A DNA stretch of 64,000 bases from Perognathus longimembris pacificus (Eukaryota; Chordata; Mammalia; Rodentia; Heteromyidae). Below are positions 36,476-48,812 of this stretch, piece after piece. Positions within the stretch are counted from its first letter, which is position 1, and every line of letters starts with the position of its first letter. The stretch covers positions 6,469,606 through 6,533,605 of the forward strand of contig NC_063181.1 in the NCBI RefSeq assembly GCF_023159225.1, written 5' to 3'. The position numbers and the translations under genes were made by a program. Under the pieces are notes generated by a model, which worked only from the letters and a program-made list of their open reading frames with translations, searched no databases and was not told where the DNA came from.

Positions 36476-36560
36476 TTAGTGCCAGTACTGGGGTTTGAAC
36501 TCAAGACCTTGAACTCTTACTTTGCTTTTTTTTTTTCTCTCAAGACCCTTAAGACCCATC
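36476..36560 (-). mobile_element. SINE fragment
   Basis: GTGCCAGTACTGGGGTTTGA then ACTCAAGACCTTG, ending in a T run. It is truncated next to the following SINE. Confidence 0.5.
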
Positions 36561-36574
36561 TGCCTTCTTGTTTT

Positions 36575-36801
36575 TATTCTTGCTGGTCCCGGGGCTTGAA
36601 CTCAGGGCCTGGGCACTGGCCCTGAGCTTATATTGCTCAAGGTGAGTGAATGCTTTACCACTTGAGCCACAGCTCTACTTCTGGCTTTTGGTAGTTATGA
36701 GTCTCCCAGACTTGCCCGCCCTGGCTGGCTTCAAACATGATTCTCAGAGCTCAGCCTTTTGAGTAGCTAGGATTACAGGCGTGAACCACAGGAACCTGGC
36801 T
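36575..36801 (-). mobile_element. B1/Geo composite SINE
   Basis: GGTCCCGGGGCTTGAACTCA, TACCACTTGAGCCACAGCTC, GGCTGGCTTCAAACATGATT and GGATTACAGGCGTGAACCAC. Confidence 0.9.
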
Positions 36802-37400
36802 GTGACTAGTTGTCTTGGATTAGGTTTTTCTTTGTATTGAATGTTTCTTTGTATACTATTCCTACTAATTCCTATATTATAGCAGTAAAAATGTATGTAT
36901 CCTAACATAGCCCCTACTAGCAGATCTGCTAAGAACCAGTATGCCTATTTTCATATACCAGACCATGGAAAGCGTCTCTAGAGAACCTCTTTGGGACAGC
37001 TTTCCTATCATCTCCTCTCTTCCCACCGTCAGCCCTGCCCACTTTTAACTTTCAGCACAAAATTAAGATCTCAATCCTTTCACCAGCGTCTTTGACCTAC
37101 GACTTCCAGGAAAATGACAGGTTTGGAAGAGGTGGAAAAATAAACAGGGTCGACTTTTTCCCAGGAGTGCTAAGAGGATGCTGTTTTTTTTCTTTTTTTT
37201 TTGGTGGCTCCTGGTTTCCAGGCTGGGGCTCCTCTCAGGCTCCCCTGTGAATTCCCAGCCGTGAAGTGGGAGGAGGTAACTGCGGAGGGGGGGAGCTGGG
37301 AGGGGGGGACCAGCTCCCAGCGTCGTCCGTCTATTACCCATGTCACCATGCTTCCGTCCGTGTGTGCAGCCTAGAAAAAAGGATGACACCCTACTTTTAA

Positions 37401-37606
37401 GGATTTTTTTTTTTTTGCCAGTTCTGGGCCTTGAACCCAGGGCCTGAGCACTGTCCCTGGCTTCCTTTTTGCTCAAGGCTAGCACTCTGCCACTTGAGCC
37501 ACAGCGCCCCTTCTGGCCGTTTTCTATACATGTGGTGCTGAGGAATCGAACCCAGGGCTTCATGTGTGCAAGTCAAGCATGCTTGCCACTAGGCCATATT
37601 CCCAGC
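37401..37606 (-). mobile_element. IDL-Geo-type dimeric SINE with target-site duplication
   Basis: The complete element is flanked by 17-bp direct repeats TGACACCCTACTTTTAA (37384-37400) and TGACACCCTGCTTTTAA (37607-37623), differing at one base. Motifs present are CTCAAGGCTAGCACTCTGCC, GAATCGAACCCAGGGCTTC and CCACTAGGCCATATTCCCAG. Confidence 0.95.
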
Positions 37607-37894
37607 TGACACCCTGCTTTTAAAAAGTGCGAATAAAACCCTGTTCTCCCTGACGATCGCTGAGGGCCTGGAGATCGCGCTGGGAGCGCACCCCAGAGAG
37701 GTGGCCGCGTGGATCAGGTGCCGGCCAGCGTCCTTTAGTGAATGGCCTGTCCCAGGTGGACTGTGGGTCCTTTTCTTCCTTTTCCTTTCTTTTTCAACCC
37801 TCTTGTCTTAGCCTCCCCTGTGCTGGTATGGCGGCTGCTCCCCACCTAGCAGAAGGCTTTTTTGGTTACGGTTGTTTGTGTACTGACTTCATTT

Positions 37895-37975
37895 ACTTGC
37901 AGTGCTGGGAATCGAACCCAGGCCCTACGCATCCAAGGCAAGCCCCCTTCCGCGGTAGCCACCTCCCCGGCCCTC
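37895..37975 (-). mobile_element. ID-like SINE
   Basis: GCTGGGAATCGAACCCAGGC to AAGGCAAGCCCCCTTCCGC, then CACCTCCCCGGCCC: an antisense ID body. Confidence 0.65.
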
Positions 37976-38211
37976 CCATTTCTGGGTAGCTGAGTGTGGT
38001 GTTAGCGCAGGGCTTGGCCTCCGGCGTTTCCGCCAGGAGGTTGCGGCAGTGGGTGGAAGAGGACCTGGTGACCGGCAGTTATTATTGGCAAGCTCTAAGA
38101 CTTTGGTAAGAAGAAGAGAGATCTGAAGAGATGTTTATGGGGAACATGGTAGGGGAGATAGTATTAATGACTGTCCCACAACCTGTCTCTGTCTCTCTCT
38201 GTCTGTCTGTC

Positions 38212-38310
38212 TGTTTGCAGGGTCTTGCAGGCTGGCCTCAAATTCATATTCCTCCTGCCCCAGCCTCCTGGGTTCTGAGATTCCAAGTATGCCCTATCCC
38301 ACCCGCTCTT
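38212..38310 (-). mobile_element. B1-like fragment
   Basis: CAGGCTGGCCTCAAATTCAT and CCAGCCTCCTGGGTTCTGAG recall antisense B1, but the end is poorly matched. Confidence 0.45.
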
Positions 38311-38639
38311 AAGGTCATTTTTGAGAGGCATCTGCAGAAGAGAATAGAGGCTTGACAGAAAACATAGAAGGAAGTGGGCCCTGGTCCTTGTATTCCTTTC
38401 TCCTCCTGCTAGAACGATTTCTTGCTTCATCAAGACAACCTGACACTAGAAGCCATCTAGCAGACGAGAGGGAGAGCGAATGGACAAGGTCACTGTACTC
38501 CCCATGTCCCCCAGGTCCTGGGGAGCCGGCCCCGAATTACCCAGCCGTGGTTTTCATGGTGCCGGCATGGTTTTCCTTTACCCATACAGTTTAAATCTGC
38601 TCAACTGCTGAGCCCTCGCCCAGAGCGAGAAGCAGTCGG

Positions 38640-39060
38640 CACCCCACGCTTCCACACGCGTGCGGTGGCGACACTCCCGCGCGTGCGACGCGTGCGCAGG
38701 CAGCACACGTTCACGTGCTCATTCGAGGGGGGTCCCACCGTGCTGGGGACCTTCTGAGTGGGCAGGTAAATAGTGGACACGGGTGTCCAGTCCGGGCCAC
38801 GCCTGCAGGCGTTGGAAACCGTGCTCCGCAGACGCCGCGCCCTCAGCTCCAGGGAAGGCCTTCCAGGATGTCATCAATAAATAAATACCATTTGCCATTG
38901 TTTATAAATCAATTAATTGGTGAGTTGAAAGGTCACGCGCACTATTTAGAGCTCTTGGAGAGGCGGCTCGGGCCGTCGGTGCTCCGTTGCGCCGCCGTCG
39001 TGGTCCTCGTTGGGTTCTTTCCTGCCGGGGGTGCGGGGGGGGGGGGGGAACGGGTGACCG
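38640..39060. promoter_or_regulatory. CpG-rich cluster and candidate regulatory block in intron 6
   Basis: CpG-rich DNA with three GCGTGCG units (38650-38700) precedes an AT-rich block holding the palindrome CAATTAATTG (38910-38919) and the extended nuclear-receptor half-site AAAGGTCA (38928-38935). Another CpG-rich stretch follows to 39060. CpG density this far into an intron, beside a homeodomain-like palindrome, suggests an enhancer or alternative promoter. No transcript evidence is available. Confidence 0.4.
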
Positions 39061-40296
39061 CTTGATTAGTCGCTACTGGGTTTTGTTCAAGGGAGAGCTC
39101 TGCATGGTTGCATTTTAACACCTTCTTCACGAAGCAGGAGGCCAGCACAGGGTGCTAAATTCCTGTCTGTGGCTGTCTGTGAAATAAATCTGTGTGTTGT
39201 GCCGTTCCAAGCTGTCAGCAGTGGTTCGCCCTGCTGGTCCCCTGAAAGGGTTTCCTCCCGGTCTGTGCGGCAGGGAACAGCCACTAGGGAGCTGTCTTTA
39301 GCTCAGATTTCAGAGTTAGCTCATTAGACCAATACCAGCAGGCACTCTTTTCAACATATTCACCACGTTCTATGAGGAGAAGGGGGGAAATGCCGAGGCC
39401 AGACAATGCTAAGATTCGGTTTCCCCTCTCCTCCTCCTCTCGCAGCCTCCGGAGGAGACGGGTGGGAGGGGGGGTCCTTGGCCTCGGCCCCCCGCCCCTT
39501 TACTTTTCAGGTTCCCCCCTCCCCTTCTCCCGGCAACTTCTTTTCTTTCTGATGTGGGGGCCCAGCTCTGTGACCAAGTTTATTTACAGAAGCGAAGTTT
39601 TCTCCCTTCCCGGCTAGCGGGCATCTCCCAGACATTTTCTAAAGGGATGGAGGGATGATTCCATCTTCTGGCTTCTCTCCTGTTCTTCAAATACATGTTT
39701 AACCCCCCCCCCCACCCCCACCCTTTGGCTCAGGACCTCGGCAATCTCCTTAGCTATTTATGTGAGATTCATGACATGAAGCCAGTCATGGAATTTCTGA
39801 GTGGGGCGTTTCCTTGTAAAACAATTTTATCCTGTACTCTGTACTTAACTTGTTCAACTCTTCTACTTTAATAACATCCAGAATTTCTCTCCCTCTCTTC
39901 CCCAGCTGTTCTTGGCACACGGTATCTAGATTCTGCTCCATACCGTGTGCAGGCTCTTCGCAGAGAACCTCGGAAACTTCTCATTTGGGGTTAGTTTTTC
40001 TTAGAGAATCATGGCAGGGTGATTCAAAAGTATTTTTCAATATTCAGTGAGCCGGCATTGTACCACGTTTGTATTTCATCCAGCGTTGCCTACCCTCTAG
40101 CCATCATTTCTGTGTTAAATACTTGAAAATAATTTTGGAAATTGATTTTTTTTGGTGGGGGTGGGGAGACTGATGGACACTAAGCCTGTGCTTGTTTTTG
40201 TATCCTGGTAGTTATTTATCCTTATGATGTGCCGTATGATTTGTGTCTGGTAACGCTCGTTTTACGGTTACCAATAGATCTGCCTTAAGAATTCCC

Positions 40297-40322
40297 CGGT
40301 GCTCGCTGTGTAGAGAGCACCG
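40297..40322. repeat. 8-bp inverted repeat
   Basis: CGGTGCTC (40297-40304) and GAGCACCG (40315-40322) around a 10-base loop. It could be chance. Confidence 0.8.
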
Positions 40323-41754
40323 AGAGCGTTCATACTTGGCTTGAGCACAAAGGTGATTCTTTTCATTTTATTTTTCCTGGGGAGGGGGGAACCTGGGCGA
40401 AGTATGAGCAGGAACTCAAAGAAAAAGAGCCAAACATTTTTCCTCCTTTGCGACTAAGTCAAATTCCCACTCCATGTTTTTTCTTTTTTTTCTTTTTCTT
40501 TCACTCATGGATAACTTTAAAAATGGCTCAACTTGAAATTTTCCATGTGTCCAGCAAAGCTCTTGGGACTTCTGAGGCTGTGTAGGCAGGAAACATTTTC
40601 AGAATATATAAGTGATCAAAAATTAGTTCTCAGTTTGTGAGTGTGCGGTATAAAAGATCACAAACTCTTTGGCATCAGTGCCTTGTCCTATGGCTTCCAT
40701 CTACATTCAGGGTGTATTGTTATAATTTTTTTTTGTTTTTGCTTTTGTTTTATTTTGAGAGGTTGATGAATGTGATCAAGAGTAGATTAGTTATTCCTTG
40801 GCTGGATTTCCGTAGACTAGTTCTCCCCCTTCCCCCGCCCCTCCCCTCCCTTCTAGTTTCTAAGGGGAAAAAAAATGCTTGGACTATGAAGAGCAAAGAT
40901 GATAAAATGCTGATTGATGTTTGAATTTCAGCCCAAAAGGGGAAAACAAACAAGAAAACTTAATTCATAGTCTCGTTTGCACGCATTCATTTTTGAATAG
41001 AGGATTTCCTCCCATGAATTCATTTTGTGCATGAATATTTTGGTGGTTAACCAGATAGGTTGGTGGGCTGCGTTCGCTGCTGTACCTTCAGTAGCCTCCA
41101 AGTCTGTGGCTGTGTGGTACCCACCAGTGGGCTGGCTTCTTGCTCTTGCACAGGAGCTGAAACTTGGATACTTCTCAGCTGATACTCCGTGATGTGTTCA
41201 CACTGCTAAAGGCAGAGCATGCTTTGTGGTAGTGTTACTTTAGTGCTGAAAACAAGGAGTGTGAAGGCGCGTGCAGCAAGAAGGGGAAAACCTATCCATG
41301 AAGACTTTGTGCATGTTGTGAATTTCCGTGCGTGCCCAGAGCCTGGGCCTTGTCCATATAGCGGAGGAGAAATAGAGTGCAGTACATACTACTTGGTAAA
41401 AATAGACCCACACGCGGGTGTCACTTCCGTCCATCTTGTATGCTATTGGTCAAAGCTAATATTGACCTCAAACATCTCCCAGGCCCTGCTGGTCACAATG
41501 ATTGCGTTGGAATTGGGGACAGAGTCTCCCTAGTGGATTCAAATATTAGCCTCTGTGAACGTCCCAAATGTAGGACATTGAAAACGATTTCACTTGGAAA
41601 CTATGAGATGACTTTCCTTTCAGAGAAAACTGCTGAGATATTTGGTAACATTTATTTTTTAAACGGAGACCTGGGTTGCTCTACTCTTCAAATTACGCTG
41701 GCCTGAGCTCAATTGGGAGATGGATAGTTTTTTCCAGATTGTGTGGAAGTGTAT

Positions 41755-41758
<4 letters not shown>

Positions 41759-41792
<34 letters not shown>

Positions 41793-41800
41793 GTGTGTGT
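41759..41800. repeat. (GT)n microsatellite
   Basis: About 16 GT units with a CCGTGTGTGT end, directly abutting a SINE. Confidence 0.95.
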
Positions 41801-42022
41801 CCTGGGGCTTGAACTCAGGGCCTAGGCATTGTCCCCAAGCTTTGTGCTCAGGGCTAGCACTCTACCACTTGAGCCTCAGCTCCATCTGTGGCTTTTTGCT
41901 GGTTAATTGGAAACAAGAGTGTCACAGACTTACCTGACCTGGCTAGCTTCAAACCATGATCCTTAGATCTCAGCCTCCTGATTACAGGAGGATTACAGGT
42001 GTGAACCACTGGTACCTGGCTC
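41800..42022 (-). mobile_element. B1/Geo composite SINE
   Basis: TCCTGGGGCTTGAACTCAGG, CTACCACTTGAGCCTCAGC, GCTGGTTAATTGGAAACAAG and AGGATTACAGGTGTGAACC. Confidence 0.9.
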
Positions 42023-43651
42023 TCCTTTCAGTTCTTTATGTCAGTGGTTTGGCCACATCTATGGAAAACTGGCACCAGGGAAGTAGGGTTGTTGCTGTGA
42101 CAAAACCTGGCCTGGTGGTTCTCAGGCCTTGGGAATGAATGTGTAGGAGAACTTGGGAGACGTTGAGAGATTCAGGGCAGAGAATCTCCAGGGTGCTGTA
42201 AACCCAGTTGAATGCGTGACTGTAATGGGAGCTTAGGAGACAAGAAGCCGACGGGAATGCGGATAGTGCAGGCCAGGCCCACGAGGCTGCAGGTAGGCCT
42301 CAGGACTCTTGTGGAAACTGCTCCAAAAGCCATGCGTGCTACAACCCAGCCAAGAGTCTGTCCACATTTTGTCCATGACCTGAGACTTTGAATGAGACTG
42401 AGTTCAAAAGTAATAGACTAATTAACTTGCTCAAGGACATGTGAAGATGACACAACATTCAGGAGGTAGCAGGCTGCTAGCTAGCTGCTTTTAGCCAGGT
42501 TTCCAGAAAGAACCGAGAACAAAACAGAGCAGGTGGGTTAAAAAAAAATGGTGCATCCTCACCAGAAAAGGAGTTGAACCCGAGGACTGGAAGTAGTGTG
42601 GTGTTTAGTTAAAGGGAAGCAAAGTGCTTTGTTCTAGAACATTAGGAAAGATACACTGAGGCTACTTCAGGGTCTGGCCAGGCCCCGCCCAGCTGAAGCT
42701 TCTGGGTATAACATTGCATTCTGAAGACTCCCTGAGCTGGGGGGCCGGAGGGTCCCCTGCTTGCCGAGGGCATTTAGGGCAGGTTTCCTGTTGGAGGCTG
42801 CTGCAGGCCTGGCTCGAGGGGGAGCCTGGCTCCTGCTGAGGGAGGGAAGCCGGGGTGCCGTCCATGGGATGCGGATTGTGCAGGCTCGCGGGATGCGATG
42901 CAAGGGTCACCGGCAGGTCAGGACACTTCCACTGAGAGGAAGTCCTGGGGCGCCAGGCCGCGTGTGCAAGGCCACACTCCCCGCACACGGTCCCTGCAAG
43001 GGTGAAGTGGTGAGGGTGACGTCTAAGCTGCAATCGGTGCCCCAAGATACTGAGATTCCAGGAGCGTGGAAAGGTCTGCTGAGGAAAGCTGCGGGACCAG
43101 CGGAAGAGGGACCCATGTGGTCTCCAAGCAGCAGGAACGCGGGGTTAGACGGCCCGAGCCCACGCCCCATCCCTACGCGTCCCGGAGGCTAGACACGGGG
43201 GGTCTAGTGGATGGTCGTCTTGGTTTGATCCCTAGAATCAGAGAGGATGTGACCAGAGGTAATTATACCAGGAGGACTCTGATCTGATCAACGTATGAAC
43301 CCCTTGATGGCTTCATAACACCGGTGGATCATTGGGAGACGATAAAGGTAGGAAGTAGGGTCTAGTTGGTGGAAGCAGGTTGTAGGGGTCATGTTCTTGG
43401 ATGGTCTGTCTTTCCCCCCAGCCTCTTTCTGTGTGATGCTTTCTCTGTTTCCTATCTACAATGAGGTGAGGAAGGTTTTTTTCTTTTTGCCGCCATGGTG
43501 TTCCATTTCACATCAGGTGCCAGTGTAATCCTAGTTTTGCAGTCTGGATTCCACTCTGGTGTGAAGGGTCCACGCGGCTCCGGGCCTCACTGTCTTTGAG
43601 GCTTCTCAGTATCTTGATGGTGACTCTAGCATGGACTGGTGCCTTTATTTT

Positions 43652-43722
43652 CTTCCAGTACTGGCGTTTCAACCCAGAGCTCTGTACTTGCCAGGCAGGT
43701 GCTCTACCAGCTGTTTTGGGTT
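43652..43722 (-). mobile_element. ID-like SINE fragment
   Basis: CCAGTACTGGCGTTTCAACC to CAGGTGCTCTACCAGCTG. Confidence 0.55.
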
Positions 43723-43941
43723 AGACGATGAAGATAAACAAAAGCAACTCACACGAAGTAGAGAACACACAGCACCGGGACTGCGAACCAAGCAGAGCTC
43801 ATCTTTGGTCTCCCAAGGGGAGCCCATAGTGGGGTGATCCCTGTGTTGTGACTGGAGACGGTCCAGTCAGAGGATGGGAGGTATGCTCGGGGTCCTGGGC
43901 TGAGTCAGCATGGAAGACCGCTCACCAAAGGCCCAGTTTGC

Positions 43942-43951
43942 TCCCCGGGGA
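43942..43951. promoter_or_regulatory. EBF consensus palindrome
   Basis: TCCCCGGGGA matches TCCCNNGGGA and is fully palindromic. Confidence 0.35.
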
Positions 43952-44258
43952 CCCCCTGGGTTGAGACATAGGGGATGGGAAGTGAGCAGATCAGAAACGC
44001 TAGGAGAAGCCACGGTTCCCCTCAATGACACCGCATTCCTTGTGACCTTCCGTTTTTATTCCGCAGAAAGGAAAATTTTCTTTTGCTGGGGGGGGAAAAT
44101 ATCAAAGTGCCAACAGAGACAAGCCACATGGAGATCCTGACCATTTAAACATAGTAAATTAAATGGTGGCTACTTTGGGAAAGAATTATACTCTGGAGAA
44201 GTGACTTCAAACCATGAGTCCTTCCTGGTATTGTTTTCCACTAAGAAAACCCACACTA

Positions 44259-44261
<3 letters not shown>

Positions 44262-44304
<43 letters not shown>
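44262..44304. repeat. (CT)n microsatellite
   Basis: About 21 CT units. Confidence 0.95.
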
Positions 44305-44309
<5 letters not shown>

Positions 44310-45029
44310 ATAATAGAGTTGTTGCTGTGCACATCAATATAAAACACCTCTCCTAACAAGTAGCCCAGCTGTTCTCAAACGTCCAAGGAACTTCACAGTG
44401 GAGTTCCTCCGTCTTTTTCCCTTTCTCTAGCACAGCTAGAGGAAGAAAAGGAAATCTTACATTTTATTTTGATTCTGCCATTGAACTTGCGTTTGGGGGC
44501 AGGTGGTTTCTTCTCTGTGCTTCAATTATAGTCTTCATGTCTCTTATCTGCCCCAAAGGGAGACCAGCAGCCCCTGGGACTGCTGTGTACGGATCCTATT
44601 ATTCAAGATGAACGTCGATGATTCCCTGCTACCCGTTAGGAAGTCTTTCTGTTCTGGGGCGAGGTGGGACTCGTTTGAACTCTAGCACCTATCTCTTAGC
44701 TCTGATGAGGAAGTCACCATTTGGAATGGGTGCAGGCCTAGAGAACCCTTAGAGGACTTTCCTTTTTTAAATGTCGCGTGTGAGTTTGGGGCTCTCTATG
44801 ATGGATATCATTTTAGAAAGGATCACGGTGATTTTCCCTCCATCTTAAATTGTCGAAGTAAAAAAATTGCCCTCAAGTATCGTGTGCCAGTTGAGTAGCC
44901 ATACCAGTCATGATAAAATTGCATCCTCTGTGTTTTCCTCCCGGTAATTGTTAAAAATCAAATGTAGCCAGCTTCTAGGCAGATCACTCACTTTGCGTTC
45001 TTATGGGGAAAGCTGGCGTGTAGGACATC

Positions 45030-45130
45030 TGTCTTTGAGACGGTCTCTCACTGTGTAGCTCAGGCGAGTCTTGAACTCCCCATCTTCCTGCTTCCACTTC
45101 CCAGGGCTGGGATTTCAGGGGTGTGCCGGA
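45030..45130 (-). mobile_element. B1-like SINE
   Basis: GAGACGGTCTCTCACTGTGT, AGCTCAGGCGAGTCTTGAAC and GGGCTGGGATTTCAGG, then GTGTGCC: an antisense B1 monomer. Confidence 0.75.
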
Positions 45131-45355
45131 ACAATGGTGCCCTCAAACTACATGCAGATTAGGGTATTTTTAATGTTTTGTTGTTTTTCAACATGTCAAG
45201 TACGATCTTTGGAGCAAGGGGAAAATACTAATTTAACTATTAGGCGATACCTTAGGAACAAAAAGTTCTCGGCGGAAACGCCTCTCCTAATGAGATGAGG
45301 AACGCAGGTGAGGGCGTTTCGGAGACAAAGAGTGTTGGTACCAAAGTGCCCCTGT

Positions 45356-45365
45356 TCCCCTGGGA
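45356..45365. promoter_or_regulatory. EBF consensus palindrome
   Basis: TCCCCTGGGA, identical to the upstream site at 2832, 1.4 kb after the one at 43942. Confidence 0.35.
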
Positions 45366-46715
45366 GGCCCAGCCGAGAGCACCCGGATTCGTCCCTAATT
45401 GTTCTCTCGGTGCTTTGCCGGAGAGATGAGTTTTCAGGCAGGGATGTCGGGATTCAGGTCAGAGGGTTCGAGAAGTCTGCGGTGGGGGCGGTGTGGTCAC
45501 ATTGGCTGTGCCAGGGTGGGGCTCGTAGGAAACCTGACTGTCACGTATCCTTGGCACCCATTCCTGGTTTCCCGAGAGCAGAATGAGAACATTCCTGCTC
45601 CCAGAAAAATAAATTGACCAGCAGTGTTGAAGCAGGGAGGGAGGAAGTGAATGGGGACAGCCGGATCTTTTGCAGGAGCATCTGGAAGTTTCTGGTACCA
45701 CGTTGAGCAGGTTTTTTCACCACAGCCTCTGATGCCCAAGTTCTCCCACCCTCTGCCCACTGCACGTGGCGCTCAAACTCTGCCAGCTTCAGTTCTGCCT
45801 GGAGTCTCAAGAGACTAGTCACAGCCCGCACCCCTAGAATGTCTCTTGGGGTGCACACTGGGACCCCGTGGCTTCCGTTGGCCCATTTCTGGGCCAGCTT
45901 GGTCGTGTAAGATAAGACAGGGAGGTGAGTCCCCCGCGGGACAGCCGTCTGGGATCGACCCAGGGTCCTGGCCTCCCTGGCCAGCGCCGGCCACCCCGTT
46001 GGCTTCAAGATTGAATCTGTCACCCCAGGCAGCAGCCATGGCTACAGAGGAGGCTACACCACCCAAGGGGAAAGCCGCAGCCAGGAAGAATCCGGCCCAT
46101 TATTACCCTCATTATTTATTTCTTACCCAGCACTGCAGCGCCTGTAAGGAAAAAGAAGTCTAATTCCCTCTGCATTTCAATCCTGCAATATTTACTCCAA
46201 GCCAGAGTCTCTGGCTGTTAATGTTTTCTCCAAGGAGCTCCACGAGCTTTAAGGCAGGGCCGCGGGGAGACGGAGCACAAAAGGAAAAGGCAGTGCGGAG
46301 TGCTCAGACCGGGGCCTTCTGCGACAGCGGGGCTGGCATAATTTACACCACCACCCCATGTACGACACATGTCTGGGCTCGACAAAGGTGCGCGGTAGAT
46401 GGGCGCTATCTGCCTCACAGTGGGCCTGCTGTGCGCATGTCAGCGATCCAGTGAACGACGACAAAGCCATTCATCACTAGCATTTCCTTCACACCCTTAT
46501 CCAAGAACAGGGTGGCAAAAGCCAGCTCCCCCTGTACTGTGCCACCCGTGCCCGGCCAGATCACACGCCCCCTGCTCAGTCTCCAGGCAGGAGACTAGAT
46601 CCTTCTTTTCTTCTTTCTCAATGGCTTTGCCGTGCTTAAGTGGAGTGGTGCCAAGGTCTCTTTGGGCTATTGTCACCCAGAAAACGGAGTTCTTTTATTT
46701 GTCATAAACAATCTC

Positions 46716-46742
46716 AAGGAGTTCAGTATAGCCGAACTCCTT
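46716..46742. repeat. 9-bp inverted repeat, 9-nt loop
   Basis: AAGGAGTTC (46716-46724) and GAACTCCTT (46734-46742) are exact reverse complements. Confidence 0.85.
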
Positions 46743-46869
46743 TTACCTTCCACCCTTCCATTTCTGGTGCCCCATGTAAGCAACATGGTGAGGTTCTAGG
46801 GATGGCCAGGAAGGAAAATAGCTAGAGTAATTGTTCTTTGGTAAATACACGTTTAACAGTACCTGTTCT

Positions 46870-47082
46870 GTTGGAGCTTAGTAGCTCAAGCCTGTAATTC
46901 CAGCTACTCAGGAGGCTGAGACCTGGAAGATCTTAGTTTGAAGCCAGCCTACGCAGACAAACCTGGAGACCCCCACTTTCAAAATAGCCAGCAAAAAGCC
47001 AGGCCAGAGATATGGCTCAAGTAGCTAAAGCATCAGCAGAGCAAGCAAAGCGGAGTGAATGTAAGGCCCTGAGTTCAAACTC
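46870..47082 (+). mobile_element. B1/Geo composite SINE with purine-rich tail
   Basis: TAGCTCAAGCCTGTAATTCC, GCTACTCAGGAGGCTGAG, GGCCAGAGATATGGCTCAAG and CCCTGAGTTCAAACTCTG. The tail has expanded into a (GAAA/GGAA)n tract. Confidence 0.85.
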
Positions 47083-47212
47083 TGATAAAGAAAGAAAGGA
47101 AAATGAGAAGCAAAGGAAGAATGAAAGGAAGGAAGGAAAGAAGAAAGGAAAAAAGACAAAAGAAGAAAGGGAAGGGAAGAAGGAAGGAAAAAAGAAGGAA
47201 AAGAAGAGGGAA
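47083..47212. repeat. Purine (GAAA/GGAA)n tract
   Basis: About 130 bases of almost pure A/G, probably grown from the SINE's A-rich tail. The lysine/glutamate frames on it are artefacts. Confidence 0.92.
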
Positions 47213-48160
47213 GTGCACACTTTCTATTAACTACTCACTAGAGCTAACCACTAATTATATCTGGTTGCTTCTTAAGCAGAACCTTAGGACAAAGCCAACC
47301 TTAGATTTGAAGTTCATGTTAGCTGCTATGACCCCTTACTGAGCTACGTCTGGGTTTTCCGCCAGCCTCTCCCTCTTGCTTGAACTTAGCCCTCACTTCC
47401 CACGGATGACCATTGATGATCTCTCTATGTGATATCAGAATGTCTTTATGTGTTGGATTAGCCTTGGCTGAACCTTTTTTGTTAATAACAGTTGCATCTT
47501 GCCTGTTGATTGCTGTTGGCTAAAGAACAAACACCTGGCTCATGTCCACAGGGAAAGAACCGTTTGCAGATTGAGTTGATCCGTGTGTGGATATTTCAGT
47601 TCCAGAGGCTCAAGGTTCGTTTGCTTACCTAATGCTCCCGTCCTCCCCGTGTGACGCTCGAGTCTGCTGGAATGCTCTCGTCCTCGGGAGAAACCAACAG
47701 TTCTACCGATGAGAGGTTACCGGACCAGGGGACGGCCAGTTGATTAAAGGAACAAATGAACAGCGTAGGCATTTATGCGTCAACGGGGGCCGTTTATTGA
47801 GCTTGCCTCATTTTTCTTGTACCCTAAGTCCTCAGCGTTGGGGAATGTTGGCACCCTCCCGCAGCTGGGCGTTTCCTGGCTGCTGGCAACGGGAGGAGAA
47901 GGACCGTGTTTCTCCATTATTCTGCGATAGAGTGCCGCACTTGAGGTACACTGGAGCTTCCTAAATGGCCCTGTGGATGACATTTGTATCCCTTTGTCAG
48001 GTGGGCATGCAGGGCCTGGCAGCACGCCACAAACTGTTCTTTTCCTTGATGACAGAGAGCCGCACGGAAGGCGAGACCTTTCCCAGTGCCCCAGGGGCGG
48101 TATGACTTGAGAAGAAGGCTTCTGAGTACCAGGCTCCTTGGCTGTAATTTAAGAGGTTCC

Positions 48161-48186
48161 TGGGCCTGGGCCTGGGCCTGGCCTGC
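48161..48186. repeat. (GGGCCT)n short tandem repeat
   Basis: About four TGGGCC units in a row. Confidence 0.85.
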
Positions 48187-48577
48187 CTACGTGATTGTCT
48201 AGCTGCTCAGGAGTTCACTTTCCAGTTGCCGAGGCTTCTGCGGTTTAGCACTGAGGTTGCGGAGTGGGAGACCTTCCAAGTCAGAGACTTTGTTTAGCAG
48301 TCAGGGTCTCCCTGGAGAAAGGGGCTCCGGTCACAGGCTTGGGGCTGGAGGAATTCAGAGGAAGGAGGGCCGCGAGGGCAACGAGGAGGAAAGAGAATTG
48401 CAGAGACGTGGGTGGTCGGGTGGAATCGAGGAAGAGCAAGAGGGAAGAAGAACTTACAGGAAAGAATGACAGGGGATGTGGAAGACAGGCAGGGGAAAAG
48501 CAGAAGACTTATGGGAACATGAAAAGAAGAAATTAAAACAAGTCCGGATGGAACCAAGACTACAGAGAGAAGAAACA

Positions 48578-48812
48578 AAGAGGTCAGGTGCTAGTGGCTT
48601 CTACCCATACCCATAGCAACTCAAGAGTGAGATGTGAGGACCCTGGTTCAAAGACCGATGGCGCGGGAAAGTTGATCATCAAAAAGCCAGAAGTGTAAAT
48701 GTGACTCAGATGGTAGAATATCAGCCTTGGGGTGGGGGTGGGGGAACCAACCAAACAAGCAAGAGCACAAGGCCCAGAGTTCCCAGCCTCAATTCCAGCA
48801 CAAAGGCAAGCA
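48578..48812 (+). mobile_element. B1/Geo composite SINE, diverged
   Basis: GTCAGGTGCTAGTGGCTTCT, AAGCCAGAAGTGTAAATGTG and GGCCCAGAGTTCCCAGCCTC, followed by a (CAA)n/A-rich tail. Confidence 0.75.

Noticed and set aside
36575..36801. tRNA-like sequences with A and B box motifs in the SINEs
   Set aside because: They are SINE promoters derived from tRNA, not tRNA genes. Cloverleaf pairing and tRNA ends are not preserved.
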